Source: Anaerostipes sp. (GTDB lineage Bacteria; Bacillota; Clostridia; Lachnospirales; Lachnospiraceae). Taken from it: 64,000 bases of DNA. The stretch is taken from contig JAQVEG010000001.1 in assembly GCA_028697725.1 (NCBI GenBank), positions 62,001 to 126,000 of the forward strand, read 5' to 3'. Positions 9,425 to 18,392 of this stretch are shown here, piece by piece. The number at the start of each line of letters is the position of its first letter. The first letter of the stretch is position 1. The notes beneath the pieces were generated by a model, which searched no databases, was not told the origin of the DNA, and worked only from the letters and a program-made list of their open reading frames with translations. Position numbers and translations under genes: made by a program.

Positions 9425-12400
9425 ATGAGGAAATCAACAGTACTCGTAGTGGAAGATCAGATGATTAACCGAAAAGTTTTGGGAAAAATATTATCTGATA
9501 CATACAATGTACTATATGCATCAGATGGAGAAGAATGCATGGAAGTATTGTATGGACATGCCCCAGAGATTTCAGCCATTCTTCTTGATATTGTTATGCC
9601 TAAAATGGATGGTTTTGCAGTGCTTAAAAAAGTACAAAATGATTCTGTTTTATCTAAAATTCCTATAATTGTTTCCTCTGGGATGGACAAAGAGGAATCA
9701 GAGGTTCGAGCATTGAAGTTAGGAGCTCAGGATTTTATTTCAAAACCATATAAAGCAGATATTATAATACATCGATTAAACAATTTAATTCGTCTTCGTG
9801 AGTCTGCGGCACTGATTAATACCATGGAAAAAGATGAGTTGACTGGACTATATAACAAACAGTTTTTCTTGAAAAAGGTTCAAGCAGTTTTAGATGAAAA
9901 TCCAAATGAACCATATGATATTATTTGTATTGATCTTGATCGTTTTAAATTAATTAATGATACCTTTGGAACGACAGTAGGTGATAAACTATTAGTTCAC
10001 ATTGCCAGCTTTTTAAGAGAATTGGATAGAGGAAGATATATTTGCAGTCATTTTGGTGCAGATGTATTCTATATGCTGGTTTCAAGAAAAATGGCTTATT
10101 CTAATGGAATGTTTGAAGAATGGAATAAAATAATTAATAGATTTCCAATACAAATTCAAATCAAAGCAAAGTATGGAATTTACCAGATTAATCATACGGA
10201 GCTTTCAGTAAATGCTATGTGTGATCGTGCATCGCTTGCAATTGAAAATGTAAAAGGACAGTACAATGAATTGTACTCGATTTACGATGATGTAATTCGC
10301 CAAAAGATGTTAAATGAACGAATGATTACAGATAGTATGCAGGAGGCTTTGGATACGGAGCAGTTTCATGTGTACTATCAACCAAAGTATGAACTAGTCA
10401 GCGAGACAGTTGCAGGTGCAGAAGCCTTGGTTCGCTGGATCCATCCAAGTTTAGGGTTTATGAATCCAGGGGAATTTATACCATTGTTCGAGAAAAATGG
10501 ATTCATTACAAAACTAGATCAATATGTATGGGAGAAGACTTGTCAGGATATTCGAGAGAGAATCGATAGCGGTCTAAAACCAGTTGCCATTTCTGTAAAT
10601 GTATCAAGAGCAGATATTTTCGGTATGAATATTGTAGATGTGCTTACTAGTTTAGTTCAAAAATATGAAATACCTATTTCATATCTTCATTTGGAAATAA
10701 CGGAAACTGCGTATACAGATGACCCAGAAAAGATTATTGAAGTGGTAAAAGAGCTTAGAAGTCTTGGATTTATTATTGAAATGGATGACTTTGGAAGTGG
10801 ATATTCTTCTTTAAATATGCTTGCCGAAATTCCTATTGATATTTTAAAACTGGACATGAGGTTTATAAAGAGTGAAAGCGAGAATGTTTCAGGAAAAGGA
10901 ATTTTAAGTTTTATCATAAGCCTTGCAAAATGGCTGGATCTTGCTGTGATTGCCGAGGGAGTTGAGACAAAGGAGCAAGTTGCATCTTTAAAAACCATGG
11001 ATTGTAATTATGTACAAGGCTATTATTATGCAAAGCCCATGCCAAAGAAAGAGTTTATATCTTTAATGGAAAATACACCTTTGACAGATATGAAGTCTAC
11101 AAGTTCAACGAGAAAAAATCTATTAGAATTACAATCACGCAAGGAAAGAAAAATTGGGCGTGAAATGCTGATTGTAGATGATATTGACATAAATCGGGCA
11201 GTGCTTGGGGCTATATTTGAAGATGAATATGATATTGTGGAAAAGGAAAATGGAAAAGAAGCCTTAGACTATTTGGGACATAATTTTGAAAAGGTTGATA
11301 TTGTCATTCTGGATTTATTAATGCCTGTCATGGATGGATTTCAATGTTTAGAGCAAATTAGAACAAGCGAAATGACAAAGGATTTGCCTGTAATCATTAC
11401 ATCTCAAGGGGACACAAATGGAGAAATCAGAGCACTTAAGATGCGTGCGGATGATTTTATTTCCAAGCCGTATAATGAAGAAATTATTAGGCATCGAGTT
11501 CATAATGTGATGGGAAATTACAAAATGAAGCGAGCTAAAGTTGATAAAGAAATTATGGAGAAACTAGAATCCTTGGGGAGTTTTCTTCCACTAAATAGTA
11601 AATTAACAAAAAAAGAGGATGTTTACCACGAAATAGAATGGCTTCGTAATTACTTTGATATTGTTCGTCTGGTAGACCCTGAAAATGTTCATGTTTCCTT
11701 TAATCCAGACGATGATATGTGTGAGAATAATGGATGTTTTTCTGTGTGGGGAAAACATGAAAGATGTAGTAACTGTATTTCCTTAAGAGCTTTAGAGGAT
11801 AAAACAAGGTACAATAAATTAGAATATTCTAATGCGGGATTATTTTTTGTTATTTCCCAGTATAAGCAGGTGGAAGGAAAAGACTATGTTGTGGAAATGG
11901 TAACGAAACTAGAAGATAGCTATGTGGATAACATATTTCAAAGAGACTTGCTTTATGTGAAGTTAGATTTGCTCAATCAACAATTAGAGACAGATGAGTT
12001 GACAGGAGTGTACAATCGAAGACATATTCATCTTCACTTAGACAAATATATTTCTCAGGCAAGAAAAAATAGAATAAATCTTGGAGTCGCTATGGTAGAT
12101 ATGGATGGATTAAAGGAAATCAATGATCGGTATGGACATTTGACGGGAGATTTGATTATTAAGAGAACTGCAAATATATTAAAGAATAATTTTGCTTCAA
12201 GCAAGGGAGATTTTGTTGCTAGATTTGGAGGAGATGAATTCTTGGTCGTATGTAGAGGCATTGAGCAGGAAGTTTTTCAAAAGCGTATGAAAGAGGTTAG
12301 AGACTTAGTTAAGAAAGAACACATGAGATCCCAGGAAACAGGAGAACCAGTTTCCATGGGAATTAGTGCGGGATGTGTCAGTTTATATGAGTTTCCAAAT

Positions 12401-12490
12401 GCAGATGCAAACGATTTAATCAAAATTGCAGATGAAAGACTGTATCAGGCAAAGCACTTAGGAAGGAATCAGGTTGTATTTAAAAGTTAA
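9425..12490 (+). CDS. Cyclic-di-GMP protein: REC - degenerate GGDEF - EAL - REC - Cys module - GGDEF (paralogue of upstream gene)
   Basis: 1,021 residues starting at the ATG at 9425 after AAAGGGG. REC1 has D55 in LLDIVMPKMDG. The first GGDEF-fold domain is degenerate (SHFGADVF). EAL starts at E333ALVRW and keeps VNVSR, LEITET, EMDDFGSGYSSL, DILKLD and IAEGVET. REC2 has D630 in LDLLMPVMDG. A module of ~90 residues shares the VWGKxxRCxNC pattern with the neighbour but has fewer cysteines. The C-terminal GGDEF is intact at 935-939. The PAS-like segment of the upstream paralogue is absent, so the pair probably arose by duplication followed by gain or loss of that segment. Its 3' end overlaps the convergent flippase gene by 11 bp. 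Confidence 0.95.
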   Translation: MRKSTVLVVEDQMINRKVLGKILSDTYNVLYASDGEECMEVLYGHAPEISAILLDIVMPKMDGFAVLKKVQNDSVLSKIPIIVSSGMDKEESEVRALKLGAQDFISKPYKADIIIHRLNNLIRLRESAALINTMEKDELTGLYNKQFFLKKVQAVLDENPNEPYDIICIDLDRFKLINDTFGTTVGDKLLVHIASFLRELDRGRYICSHFGADVFYMLVSRKMAYSNGMFEEWNKIINRFPIQIQIKAKYGIYQINHTELSVNAMCDRASLAIENVKGQYNELYSIYDDVIRQKMLNERMITDSMQEALDTEQFHVYYQPKYELVSETVAGAEALVRWIHPSLGFMNPGEFIPLFEKNGFITKLDQYVWEKTCQDIRERIDSGLKPVAISVNVSRADIFGMNIVDVLTSLVQKYEIPISYLHLEITETAYTDDPEKIIEVVKELRSLGFIIEMDDFGSGYSSLNMLAEIPIDILKLDMRFIKSESENVSGKGILSFIISLAKWLDLAVIAEGVETKEQVASLKTMDCNYVQGYYYAKPMPKKEFISLMENTPLTDMKSTSSTRKNLLELQSRKERKIGREMLIVDDIDINRAVLGAIFEDEYDIVEKENGKEALDYLGHNFEKVDIVILDLLMPVMDGFQCLEQIRTSEMTKDLPVIITSQGDTNGEIRALKMRADDFISKPYNEEIIRHRVHNVMGNYKMKRAKVDKEIMEKLESLGSFLPLNSKLTKKEDVYHEIEWLRNYFDIVRLVDPENVHVSFNPDDDMCENNGCFSVWGKHERCSNCISLRALEDKTRYNKLEYSNAGLFFVISQYKQVEGKDYVVEMVTKLEDSYVDNIFQRDLLYVKLDLLNQQLETDELTGVYNRRHIHLHLDKYISQARKNRINLGVAMVDMDGLKEINDRYGHLTGDLIIKRTANILKNNFASSKGDFVARFGGDEFLVVCRGIEQEVFQKRMKEVRDLVKKEHMRSQETGEPVSMGISAGCVSLYEFPNADANDLIKIADERLYQAKHLGRNQVVFKS

Positions 12491-13775
12491 GGATACTTCG
12501 ATAATTTAAAATGACTTGAAGCATAGAACTTGTTAAGAGTCCTAAAAAATACCCGTTGATGCCTAGAACAGGGACAATCAATAGAATAAAGACAATTCTT
12601 ATGGATAACGAAATCACATTGTGGAGCAATGTGATTTTTGTTTTTCCAAGACCATTTAGAATACTTGACAATGTTCCAGAAACATATAAAAATGGGCATA
12701 AAAAGGACATTGAAGTCAAAAATCTACCACAGTCTTGATTGTGAAAAACCAGATTGCCAAGTGTGTTTCCAAACATATGAAATAATACAAAGCTTGTTGT
12801 TCCAATAAAGATGGAAACACCAATAGACTTTGTTTCTAACTGGCGAAGCAAGGTCATATTTTGTTTTGCTAAAGTTTCAGACACTTTGGGAACAAGCATA
12901 GTTGAAAGGGCATTTGTAACGGTGGAAGGAAAAAGGATAAAAGGCAATGTCATTCCTGTAATAATGCCATAAAGTTCAATGGCATAATGTCCATTTTCAT
13001 AGAACAGGGTAAAAGACAAAGGAATTAATATATTTTCAATGCTGGATAAAACAGTAACACATAAATTGTTACATGTTAAAGGAATTCCTAAGTTTAATAA
13101 GTGGGAGAAATAATTGCTTTTTTCTTTTTTTTCATAGGACGGAGTGTGAAAATGGTAAAAAGCTGCAACGGTAAAGATACAAGAAAGAATTTCTCCAATT
13201 ACCATTCCTAAAACAGCAATCAAAGCAGGAACAGGCAGCATAGAATAAAATGTAAGGGATATCACATAAATACTTAACACCCTAATAACTTGTTCTAGAC
13301 AAAGTGAGATAGCAGAGATTCCCGGCTTTCCAAGTCCAGTAGAATAACTGTGAAAAGAGCCTTTGATTCCCACAAAGGGGAGTGCAAGGAGAGCAATTCT
13401 AAGACAAATAACACAGCTTGTTTCATGTAAAAAAACCACACAGATAGGTTGTGCCAGAAATTCTACAATTACAACAAAGATAAGGCTTAAAAGGAGAGAA
13501 AACTTTAAGGTTTCGTTTAGCAGAAGATAGCTTTCCTTTTTTCTATGTTTTGCAATTAAGGAGGAAACTATTTTTGTAAGAGCAGTTTCAAATCCTTGAA
13601 AGCAAAAGGAAAATCCAACAAGATAGATAGGAAAAATTAGTTGGTAAATTCCCATTTGATGTGCACCAATTAAATTTGACAAAAAAATTCGATTGCAAAA
13701 TCCAATGCATCGAGAGAATAAACTTGAAATTGTTAAGATAATAGTTCCTTCTACAAATGGTCTGGAGTGTTTCAT
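12480..13775 (-). CDS. SpoVB/MurJ-like polysaccharide flippase, MATE/MOP superfamily
   Basis: 431 residues from the ATG at 13773-13775, which follows GAAAGAG. A longer frame exists up to 13850, but it would run across the -35 of the divergent iscR promoter, so the shorter start is preferred. The protein is almost entirely hydrophobic helices. It has the family-like N-terminus FVEGTIILTISSLFSRCIGF and the recurrent G-x-x-x-x-Q/P pattern of lipid-linked oligosaccharide exporters (SpoVB, MurJ, polysaccharide biosynthesis proteins). Such proteins flip peptidoglycan or polysaccharide precursors across the membrane; SpoVB acts in spore cortex synthesis. SpoVB-like is the best guess; the exact substrate is unknown. 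Confidence 0.85.
   Translation of the reverse strand: MKHSRPFVEGTIILTISSLFSRCIGFCNRIFLSNLIGAHQMGIYQLIFPIYLVGFSFCFQGFETALTKIVSSLIAKHRKKESYLLLNETLKFSLLLSLIFVVIVEFLAQPICVVFLHETSCVICLRIALLALPFVGIKGSFHSYSTGLGKPGISAISLCLEQVIRVLSIYVISLTFYSMLPVPALIAVLGMVIGEILSCIFTVAAFYHFHTPSYEKKEKSNYFSHLLNLGIPLTCNNLCVTVLSSIENILIPLSFTLFYENGHYAIELYGIITGMTLPFILFPSTVTNALSTMLVPKVSETLAKQNMTLLRQLETKSIGVSIFIGTTSFVLFHMFGNTLGNLVFHNQDCGRFLTSMSFLCPFLYVSGTLSSILNGLGKTKITLLHNVISLSIRIVFILLIVPVLGINGYFLGLLTSSMLQVILNYRSILNF
12611..12645 (+). terminator. Terminator of the cyclic-di-GMP operon, embedded in the convergent flippase gene
   Basis: Perfect 11-bp stem AAATCACATTG (12611-12621) / CAATGTGATTT (12627-12637), 5-nt loop, followed by TTGTTTTT. 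It is oriented for the plus strand, 120 nt after the stop of the operon, and lies wholly inside the coding region of the opposite-strand gene. Confidence 0.8.
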
Positions 13776-13831
13776 TTTAAAGGCTCTTTCATGGTTTTTA
13801 CATTGTATGAAAAGAAAAACTTTAATATGCA

Positions 13832-13860
13832 TTGACAAGGGAAAAGGCAAATGTTATATT
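13832..13860 (+). promoter_or_regulatory. Sigma-A promoter of the isc-mnmA operon
   Basis: TTGACA (13832-13837), 17-nt spacer, TATATT (13855-13860). Start of transcription would fall near 13867, leaving a leader of about 40 nt before iscR. Confidence 0.85.
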
Positions 13861-13869
13861 TGAGACACA

Positions 13870-13893
13870 ATACCCGACCAATCAAGTAAGGAT
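13870..13893 (+). promoter_or_regulatory. Possible Rrf2/IscR operator
   Basis: ATACCCGAC followed by an A-rich core lies just downstream of the -10, where a repressor site is expected. The left half resembles ATAC(C/T)(C/T)GAC half-sites reported for Clostridial IscR-type regulators. The right half is poorly symmetric, so this is tentative autoregulation evidence only. Confidence 0.35.
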
Positions 13894-13905
13894 TAAGGTG
13901 AGGCA

Positions 13906-14364
13906 ATGAAATTATCAACAAAAGGAAGATACGGATTACGTGCAATTATTGATATTGCAGAGTATGGAGAAGCAGTGCCAGTATCCATAAGTGCTGTTTC
14001 AAAGCGTCAGGGAATTACTGTTCGATATTTAGAACAGTTGCTGCCCAAACTCCGAAAAGCAGGATTTATTCAGAGCATTCGAGGAGCTCAGGGTGGATAT
14101 GTAATGGCAAAAGAGACGAATCAGATTTCAGTAGGTGATATTTTAAGAGCATTAGAAGGAGATTTGTTTTTAGTTGACTGTTACGAAGTGACAGGAGAAG
14201 GAGAACAGTGCCAAGGTGCTAGATTCTGTGTTACAAAGACGGTCTGGAAGAAGATTAATGATAGCATTAAAGATGCTGTAGATAATATGTATTTATCCGA
14301 TTTAGTGGAAGAAGCAAAAAGTGTACATCAAAGTGAGAGCAAGGAAAGGAAAGATTATGAGTAA
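13906..14364 (+). CDS. iscR: Rrf2-family Fe-S cluster regulator IscR
   Basis: 152-residue winged-helix repressor. The N-terminus MKLSTKGRYGLRAI and the recognition region ISAVSKRQGITVRYLEQLL are typical of Rrf2. Three cysteines, C92, C102 and C108, lie in the family position for an Fe-S cluster, so the protein can sense cluster supply. It is the first gene of the unit with iscS, iscU and mnmA, as in many Gram-positive anaerobes, and probably represses its own promoter. The 3' end overlaps the iscS start by 8 nt. CymR-like cysteine sensing is the main alternative, but the three cysteines and the isc neighbours favour IscR. Confidence 0.93.
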   Translation: MKLSTKGRYGLRAIIDIAEYGEAVPVSISAVSKRQGITVRYLEQLLPKLRKAGFIQSIRGAQGGYVMAKETNQISVGDILRALEGDLFLVDCYEVTGEGEQCQGARFCVTKTVWKKINDSIKDAVDNMYLSDLVEEAKSVHQSESKERKDYE

Positions 14365-15535
14365 GGTTATTTATTTAGATCATGCAGCAACAACACCAGC
14401 AAGAAAAGAAGTTGTAGATGCCATGTTACCATATTTTACAGAAGATTTTTGGAATCCAGGAGGAATTTATTCTCCAGCATCCAAAGCAAAAGAGGCAGTG
14501 ACTAAGAGCAGAGATATCATTGCCAAGTCACTAGGAACAACAAGTGAGAATATTTATTTTACAGCAGGTGGTTCAGAATCAGATAACTGGGCAATAAAAG
14601 AAACAGCACAAGCATACCAGTCAAAGGGAAAACACATTATCACAAGTAAGATTGAGCATCACGCAGTTTTGCACACCCTTGAATATCTTGAACATCAAGG
14701 ATTTGATGTGACCTATTTAGATGTAGATGAGAATGGATTTGTGAGATTAGAAGAGCTAGAAGCAGCGATTCGACCAGATACTATTTTGATTACGATTATG
14801 TTTGCAAATAATGAGATTGGAACCATTGAACCAGTGAAAGAAATTGGTGAGATTGCAAAGAAGCATGGGGTATTGTTTCATACAGATGCTGTTCAGGCAT
14901 ATGGTCAGGTACCAATTGATGTAGATGAATATCATATTGATATGCTAAGTGCCAGCGGACATAAGTTAAATGGACCAAAAGGAATTGGATTTTTATATAT
15001 TCGCAAGGGATTGAAATTACGTTCCTTTGTTCATGGTGGAGCGCAAGAAAGAAAAAGAAGAGCTGGAACAGAGAATGTGACAGGAATTGTAGGGCTTGGA
15101 AAAGCAGTAGAGATTGCTTTTGCTACCATGGAAGAAAAAACAAAAAAAGAGATTGAACTTCGAGACAGCACAATCAAACGACTTCTTGCAGAGATTCCAT
15201 ACTGCAGATTAAATGGAGATAATGAAAAAAGACTTCCAAACAATATTAATATTAGTTTTCAATTTATTGAGGGAGAATCATTACTTATTATGTTAGATAT
15301 GCAGGGCATATGTGCATCTAGTGGATCAGCATGTACCTCAGGTTCTTTAGATCCATCTCATGTATTACTTGCCATTGGATTGCCACACGAGATTGCACAT
15401 GGTTCTTTGCGTATGACTCTTGGAGAAGAGAATACAAAAGAGGATATGGATTTTGTAGTGGATCAATTAAAAGAAATTGTATCAAAATTAAGAGATATGT
15501 CACCGTTATACGAAGATTTTGTAAAGAAAATGTAA
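14357..15535 (+). CDS. iscS: Cysteine desulfurase IscS/NifS
   Basis: 392-residue PLP enzyme that takes sulfur from cysteine for Fe-S clusters and tRNA thiolation. PLP-binding K203 lies in SASGHKLNGPKG, and the persulfide-forming C326 lies in SSGSACTSGSLDPSHV. The N-terminus VIYLDHAATTPARKEV is typical of the family. The start at 14357 follows GGAAAGGAAAG and overlaps the iscR stop, implying coupled translation. The scaffold gene iscU follows, and mnmA, a sulfur acceptor, is third downstream. Confidence 0.97.
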   Translation: MSKVIYLDHAATTPARKEVVDAMLPYFTEDFWNPGGIYSPASKAKEAVTKSRDIIAKSLGTTSENIYFTAGGSESDNWAIKETAQAYQSKGKHIITSKIEHHAVLHTLEYLEHQGFDVTYLDVDENGFVRLEELEAAIRPDTILITIMFANNEIGTIEPVKEIGEIAKKHGVLFHTDAVQAYGQVPIDVDEYHIDMLSASGHKLNGPKGIGFLYIRKGLKLRSFVHGGAQERKRRAGTENVTGIVGLGKAVEIAFATMEEKTKKEIELRDSTIKRLLAEIPYCRLNGDNEKRLPNNINISFQFIEGESLLIMLDMQGICASSGSACTSGSLDPSHVLLAIGLPHEIAHGSLRMTLGEENTKEDMDFVVDQLKEIVSKLRDMSPLYEDFVKKM

Positions 15536-15553
15536 GCATAGGAGGAAATTATT

Positions 15554-15991
15554 ATGTACAGCGATAAAGTCATGGATCATTTTCAGAATCCAAGAAATGT
15601 TGGAGAAATCCAAAACGCAAGCGGAGTGGGAACTGTAGGAAATGCCAAATGTGGCGATATTATGAGAATCTATTTTGATATTGATGAAAATCAAATTATC
15701 AAAGATGTTAAATTTAAAACTTTTGGATGTGGAGCAGCTGTTGCAACAAGCAGTATGGCAACGGAACTTGTGAAAGGAAAGTCGGTGCAAGAGGCACTGG
15801 AAATCACCAATAAAGCAGTTATGGAAGCACTTGACGGATTACCACCAGTCAAGGTACACTGTTCTTTATTAGCAGAAGAAGCAATCCATGCAGCACTTTG
15901 GGATTATGCAGAGAAGAACGGAATTAAGATTGAAGGTTTAAAGAAACCAAAGTCTGATATTGGAGAAGAAGAAATAGAAGAAGAGTATTAG
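15554..15991 (+). CDS. iscU: Fe-S cluster assembly scaffold IscU/NifU-N type
   Basis: 145 residues, slightly longer than E. coli IscU because of an acidic C-terminal tail (IGEEEIEEEY). Three ligand cysteines are in place: C33 in NAKCGD, C59 in FGCGAA and C103 in VHCSLL. The start MYSDKVMDHFQNPRNVG is family-typical. It receives sulfur from IscS, whose gene lies 18 nt upstream, and passes clusters to apoproteins. The Rieske-like and C-terminal Nfu domains of full NifU are absent. Confidence 0.96.
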   Translation: MYSDKVMDHFQNPRNVGEIQNASGVGTVGNAKCGDIMRIYFDIDENQIIKDVKFKTFGCGAAVATSSMATELVKGKSVQEALEITNKAVMEALDGLPPVKVHCSLLAEEAIHAALWDYAEKNGIKIEGLKKPKSDIGEEEIEEEY

Positions 15992-16032
15992 ATTGGAGTA
16001 TTATCTCCTATCAAATATGACAGGAGGCATTG

Positions 16033-17103
16033 GTGAAAGAAAAAGTAGTTGTTGGAATGTCCGGAGGAGTTGACTCATCTGTGGCAGCCTATTTATTAAA
16101 AGAACAAGGATATGACGTAATTGGTGTTACCATGCAGATTTGGCAGGATGAAGAAGAAGCTGCCTTAGAAGAGAATGGAGGATGTTGTGGACTTTCAGCA
16201 GTAGATGATGCAAGAAGAGTCGCAGCATCACTTGACATTCCTTACTATGTTATGAACTTTAAGAAGGAATTTAAAGAGAATGTGATTGATTATTTTATCA
16301 ATGAATATTTGGAGGCAAGAACACCAAATCCATGTATTGCGTGTAACCGTTATGTAAAGTGGGAATCTTTATTAAAGCGTTCCCTTGATATTGGAGCAGA
16401 TTATATTGCTACAGGGCATTATGCCCGAGTTGTAAAGCTAGACAATGGACGTTATACCTTAAAGCGTTCCGCAACCTTAAAGAAGGATCAAACCTACGCT
16501 CTTTACAATTTGACACAGAATCAGCTGTCTAAAACCTTAATGCCGGTTGGTGAATATACAAAGGATGAGATTCGGGGAATTGCCGAAAAGATTGATTTAT
16601 ATGTTGCCAATAAGCCAGACAGTCAGGATATTTGTTTTGTGGAAGATGATTATGGAAAGTTTATTGAAGAGGAAACAGGATACAAGGTTCCCAAGGGAAA
16701 CTTTATTGATATGGATGGCAATATCTTAGGACAGCACAAAGGAATTGTATACTACACTGTTGGACAAAGAAGAGGTCTAGGATTATCATTAAAGCAAAGA
16801 GGGTTTGTTGTTGAAGTCCGTAAAGATACCAACGAAGTTGTCATTGGAACGAATGATGATTTAATGAAGAGCAGCCTTTACGGAAAAGATGTAAATCTTA
16901 TGTCTATTGAGAAGTTAGATCAACCAATGAAAGTTATGGCAAAGGTAAGATACAATCACAGTGGGGCTATGGCAACCATTGAGATGGCAGGAGAAGACAG
17001 AATAAAAGTCACATTCGACCAGCCACAAAGGGCAATTACACCAGGTCAGGCAGTTGTGTTCTATGACGAAGATTATGTGGTAGGAGGTGCAACCATTTTA
17101 TGA
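16033..17103 (+). CDS. mnmA: tRNA-specific 2-thiouridylase MnmA
   Basis: 356 residues. It makes 2-thiouridine at the wobble position of tRNA-Lys, Glu and Gln using sulfur supplied by IscS. The PP-loop SGGVDSS is at the N-terminus. The two catalytic cysteines are C101 (NPCIACNRY) and C201 (SQDICFV). Several start codons are possible; GTG at 16033 is chosen because AGGAGG lies 5 nt upstream, while TTG at 16030 would be only 2 nt away. Clustering with iscS fits the sulfur-relay role. The stop overlaps the next start. Confidence 0.96.
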   Translation: MKEKVVVGMSGGVDSSVAAYLLKEQGYDVIGVTMQIWQDEEEAALEENGGCCGLSAVDDARRVAASLDIPYYVMNFKKEFKENVIDYFINEYLEARTPNPCIACNRYVKWESLLKRSLDIGADYIATGHYARVVKLDNGRYTLKRSATLKKDQTYALYNLTQNQLSKTLMPVGEYTKDEIRGIAEKIDLYVANKPDSQDICFVEDDYGKFIEEETGYKVPKGNFIDMDGNILGQHKGIVYYTVGQRRGLGLSLKQRGFVVEVRKDTNEVVIGTNDDLMKSSLYGKDVNLMSIEKLDQPMKVMAKVRYNHSGAMATIEMAGEDRIKVTFDQPQRAITPGQAVVFYDEDYVVGGATIL

Positions 17104-17975
17104 TGCATATATATTATTTATTTGCATATTTCTTCGTATATGGTTTTTTGGGATGGTGTGTGGAGGTTTCCTATGCAACAACGAAAGAGAGAAAGTTTGT
17201 CAACCGAGGATTTCTAAATGGACCAATCTGTCCTATTTACGGTCTGGGAGTTGCTATTGTATTGGAACTTCTTATGAAGTATCGTTCTAATTTACTCCTT
17301 TTATATGTAGCATCTGTTATTTTAGTTTCTGCATTAGAATGGGTGACAGGGTTTTTATTGGAGAAGATATTTCATAATAAATGGTGGGATTATTCAGAGA
17401 TGCCACTTAATTTAAATGGATATATCTGTGTTCCCTTCTCTCTTGTCTGGGGAGTTGCCTGTGTGTTGATTGTGGATTTTATTCACCCATTGATACATAA
17501 AGTAATTTCGTGGGTTCCGTTGATTCTTGGAGTTGTGATTCTAGTTGTATTTGTCATTGTGATTTTAGCGGATTGCATTGTGACAGCCGCCGGAATTTTC
17601 AAGATGAATCATGCGTTAGAACATATGAGTTATATTACGAATCAGCTTCATGATATTTCAGATCAAATTGGAGAAGAGATATATAAAAAGACCATAGAGG
17701 CTATGGATCATCAGGAAGCAACGAGACAAAAGATGAATCAGGCATCTATAAACATGAAGGAAAAGCAACAGGAATTAAGTGAAGATATGAGAAAGCAGAT
17801 TTCAGAACTTAGCATTCTTCGTGATGATATCGTGGCAAAGATGATGATGGAGAATCATACAAGCCGGCGTTTGATGAAAGCGTTCCCTAAGATGAAAGTG
17901 ATCCAAAAACCTAAGTTATTAGGTGAAATGAAAGAGCGATTTGAACAACTAAAAAAATGGAAATCCGAGAAATAA
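17100..17975 (+). CDS. CmpB-family (PF06541-type) integral membrane protein
   Basis: 291 residues. The N-terminal ~165 residues form five or six membrane helices with the family signature [12 protein letters not shown] and [15 protein letters not shown], known as putative ABC-transporter membrane subunit CmpB. The C-terminal ~110 residues are soluble and strongly coiled-coil (alternating Q/E/K/M heptads). The first ATG lies within the mnmA stop, after AGGAGGTG at 10-nt distance, so translation is coupled to mnmA. No ATPase partner is encoded here. The function is not established for the family. Confidence 0.85.
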   Translation: MMHIYYLFAYFFVYGFLGWCVEVSYATTKERKFVNRGFLNGPICPIYGLGVAIVLELLMKYRSNLLLLYVASVILVSALEWVTGFLLEKIFHNKWWDYSEMPLNLNGYICVPFSLVWGVACVLIVDFIHPLIHKVISWVPLILGVVILVVFVIVILADCIVTAAGIFKMNHALEHMSYITNQLHDISDQIGEEIYKKTIEAMDHQEATRQKMNQASINMKEKQQELSEDMRKQISELSILRDDIVAKMMMENHTSRRLMKAFPKMKVIQKPKLLGEMKERFEQLKKWKSEK

Positions 17976-17982
17976 GATATAG

Positions 17983-18025
17983 AAAAGAAGCGTAATTTTT
18001 GTTAAAATTATTGCTTCTTTTTTTT
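17983..18025 (+). terminator. Terminator of the isc-mnmA operon
   Basis: Stem AAAAGAAGC (17983-17991) / GCTTCTTTT (18013-18021) with an inner AATTTT/AAAATT pairing, followed by a T run (18021-18025). It begins 8 nt after the stop. Confidence 0.9.
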
Positions 18026-18156
18026 GTGGTTTTTGTATTGTAATCAAGAAATATGCATGTGTAGTATGATTAAAAATCTTAGAATAGACCCATATAGTTA
18101 TAGAATAGGACAATCTCAACACAAAAGAAGAAAAACATGCTAGAATATCGTTGGAA

Positions 18157-18230
18157 AATATTATGGTAAGTTAAATGATGAATGGAGAGAAAAAAGCTTT
18201 TAACTTACAATATTCTAACAAATATTGTAA
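18157..18230 (+). repeat. Overlapping inverted repeats in intergenic region
   Basis: TTACAATATT (18205-18214) is perfectly complementary to AATATTGTAA (18221-18230), loop 6 nt. The same arm can instead pair leftward: TTTAACTTAC (18199-18208) matches GTAAGTTAAA (18166-18175), and AATATT (18157-18162) extends it past a bulge. The two hairpins exclude each other. The rest of the 18026-18392 gap outside the features listed holds no gene that I can see. Confidence 0.6.
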
Positions 18231-18236
18231 AAAATA

Positions 18237-18272
18237 TACCGTTCACCAGAAAAAGTTACCGTTCACCAGAAA
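18237..18272 (+). promoter_or_regulatory. Tandem 16-bp direct repeat, LytTR-type operator candidate
   Basis: TACCGTTCACCAGAAA occurs at 18237-18252 and again, identical, at 18257-18272, a 20-bp period (about two helical turns, same face). The core ACCGTTCAC is close to the LytTR half-site pattern WMMGTTNRW. The second copy ends 4 nt before the -35 of a promoter, as expected for an activator site. A LytTR regulator gene lies 3.2 kb downstream. Confidence 0.65.
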
Positions 18273-18276
18273 GGGA

Positions 18277-18305
18277 TTGAAAGAATTTAGAAAAATGAGT
18301 AAAAT
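18277..18305 (+). promoter_or_regulatory. Promoter downstream of the tandem repeat
   Basis: TTGAAA (18277-18282), 17-nt spacer, TAAAAT (18300-18305). It would start transcription near 18312, about 80 nt before the next gene. Confidence 0.6.
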
Positions 18306-18392
18306 TCTCATATCGGATAAGTGGTTGTATCCATCACATACTTAAAAGGAAAAGCTCAAAATTGAAAGAAAAACATGAAGAAGGGAGACAGT

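Noticed and set aside
13776-13850. 25-codon N-terminal extension of the flippase gene
   Set aside because: It would cover the -35 of the iscR promoter and lacks a ribosome site; the hydrophobic family start fits 13775.
18237-18272. Short CRISPR-like array
   Set aside because: Only two copies with a 4-nt gap; no spacers and no cas genes.
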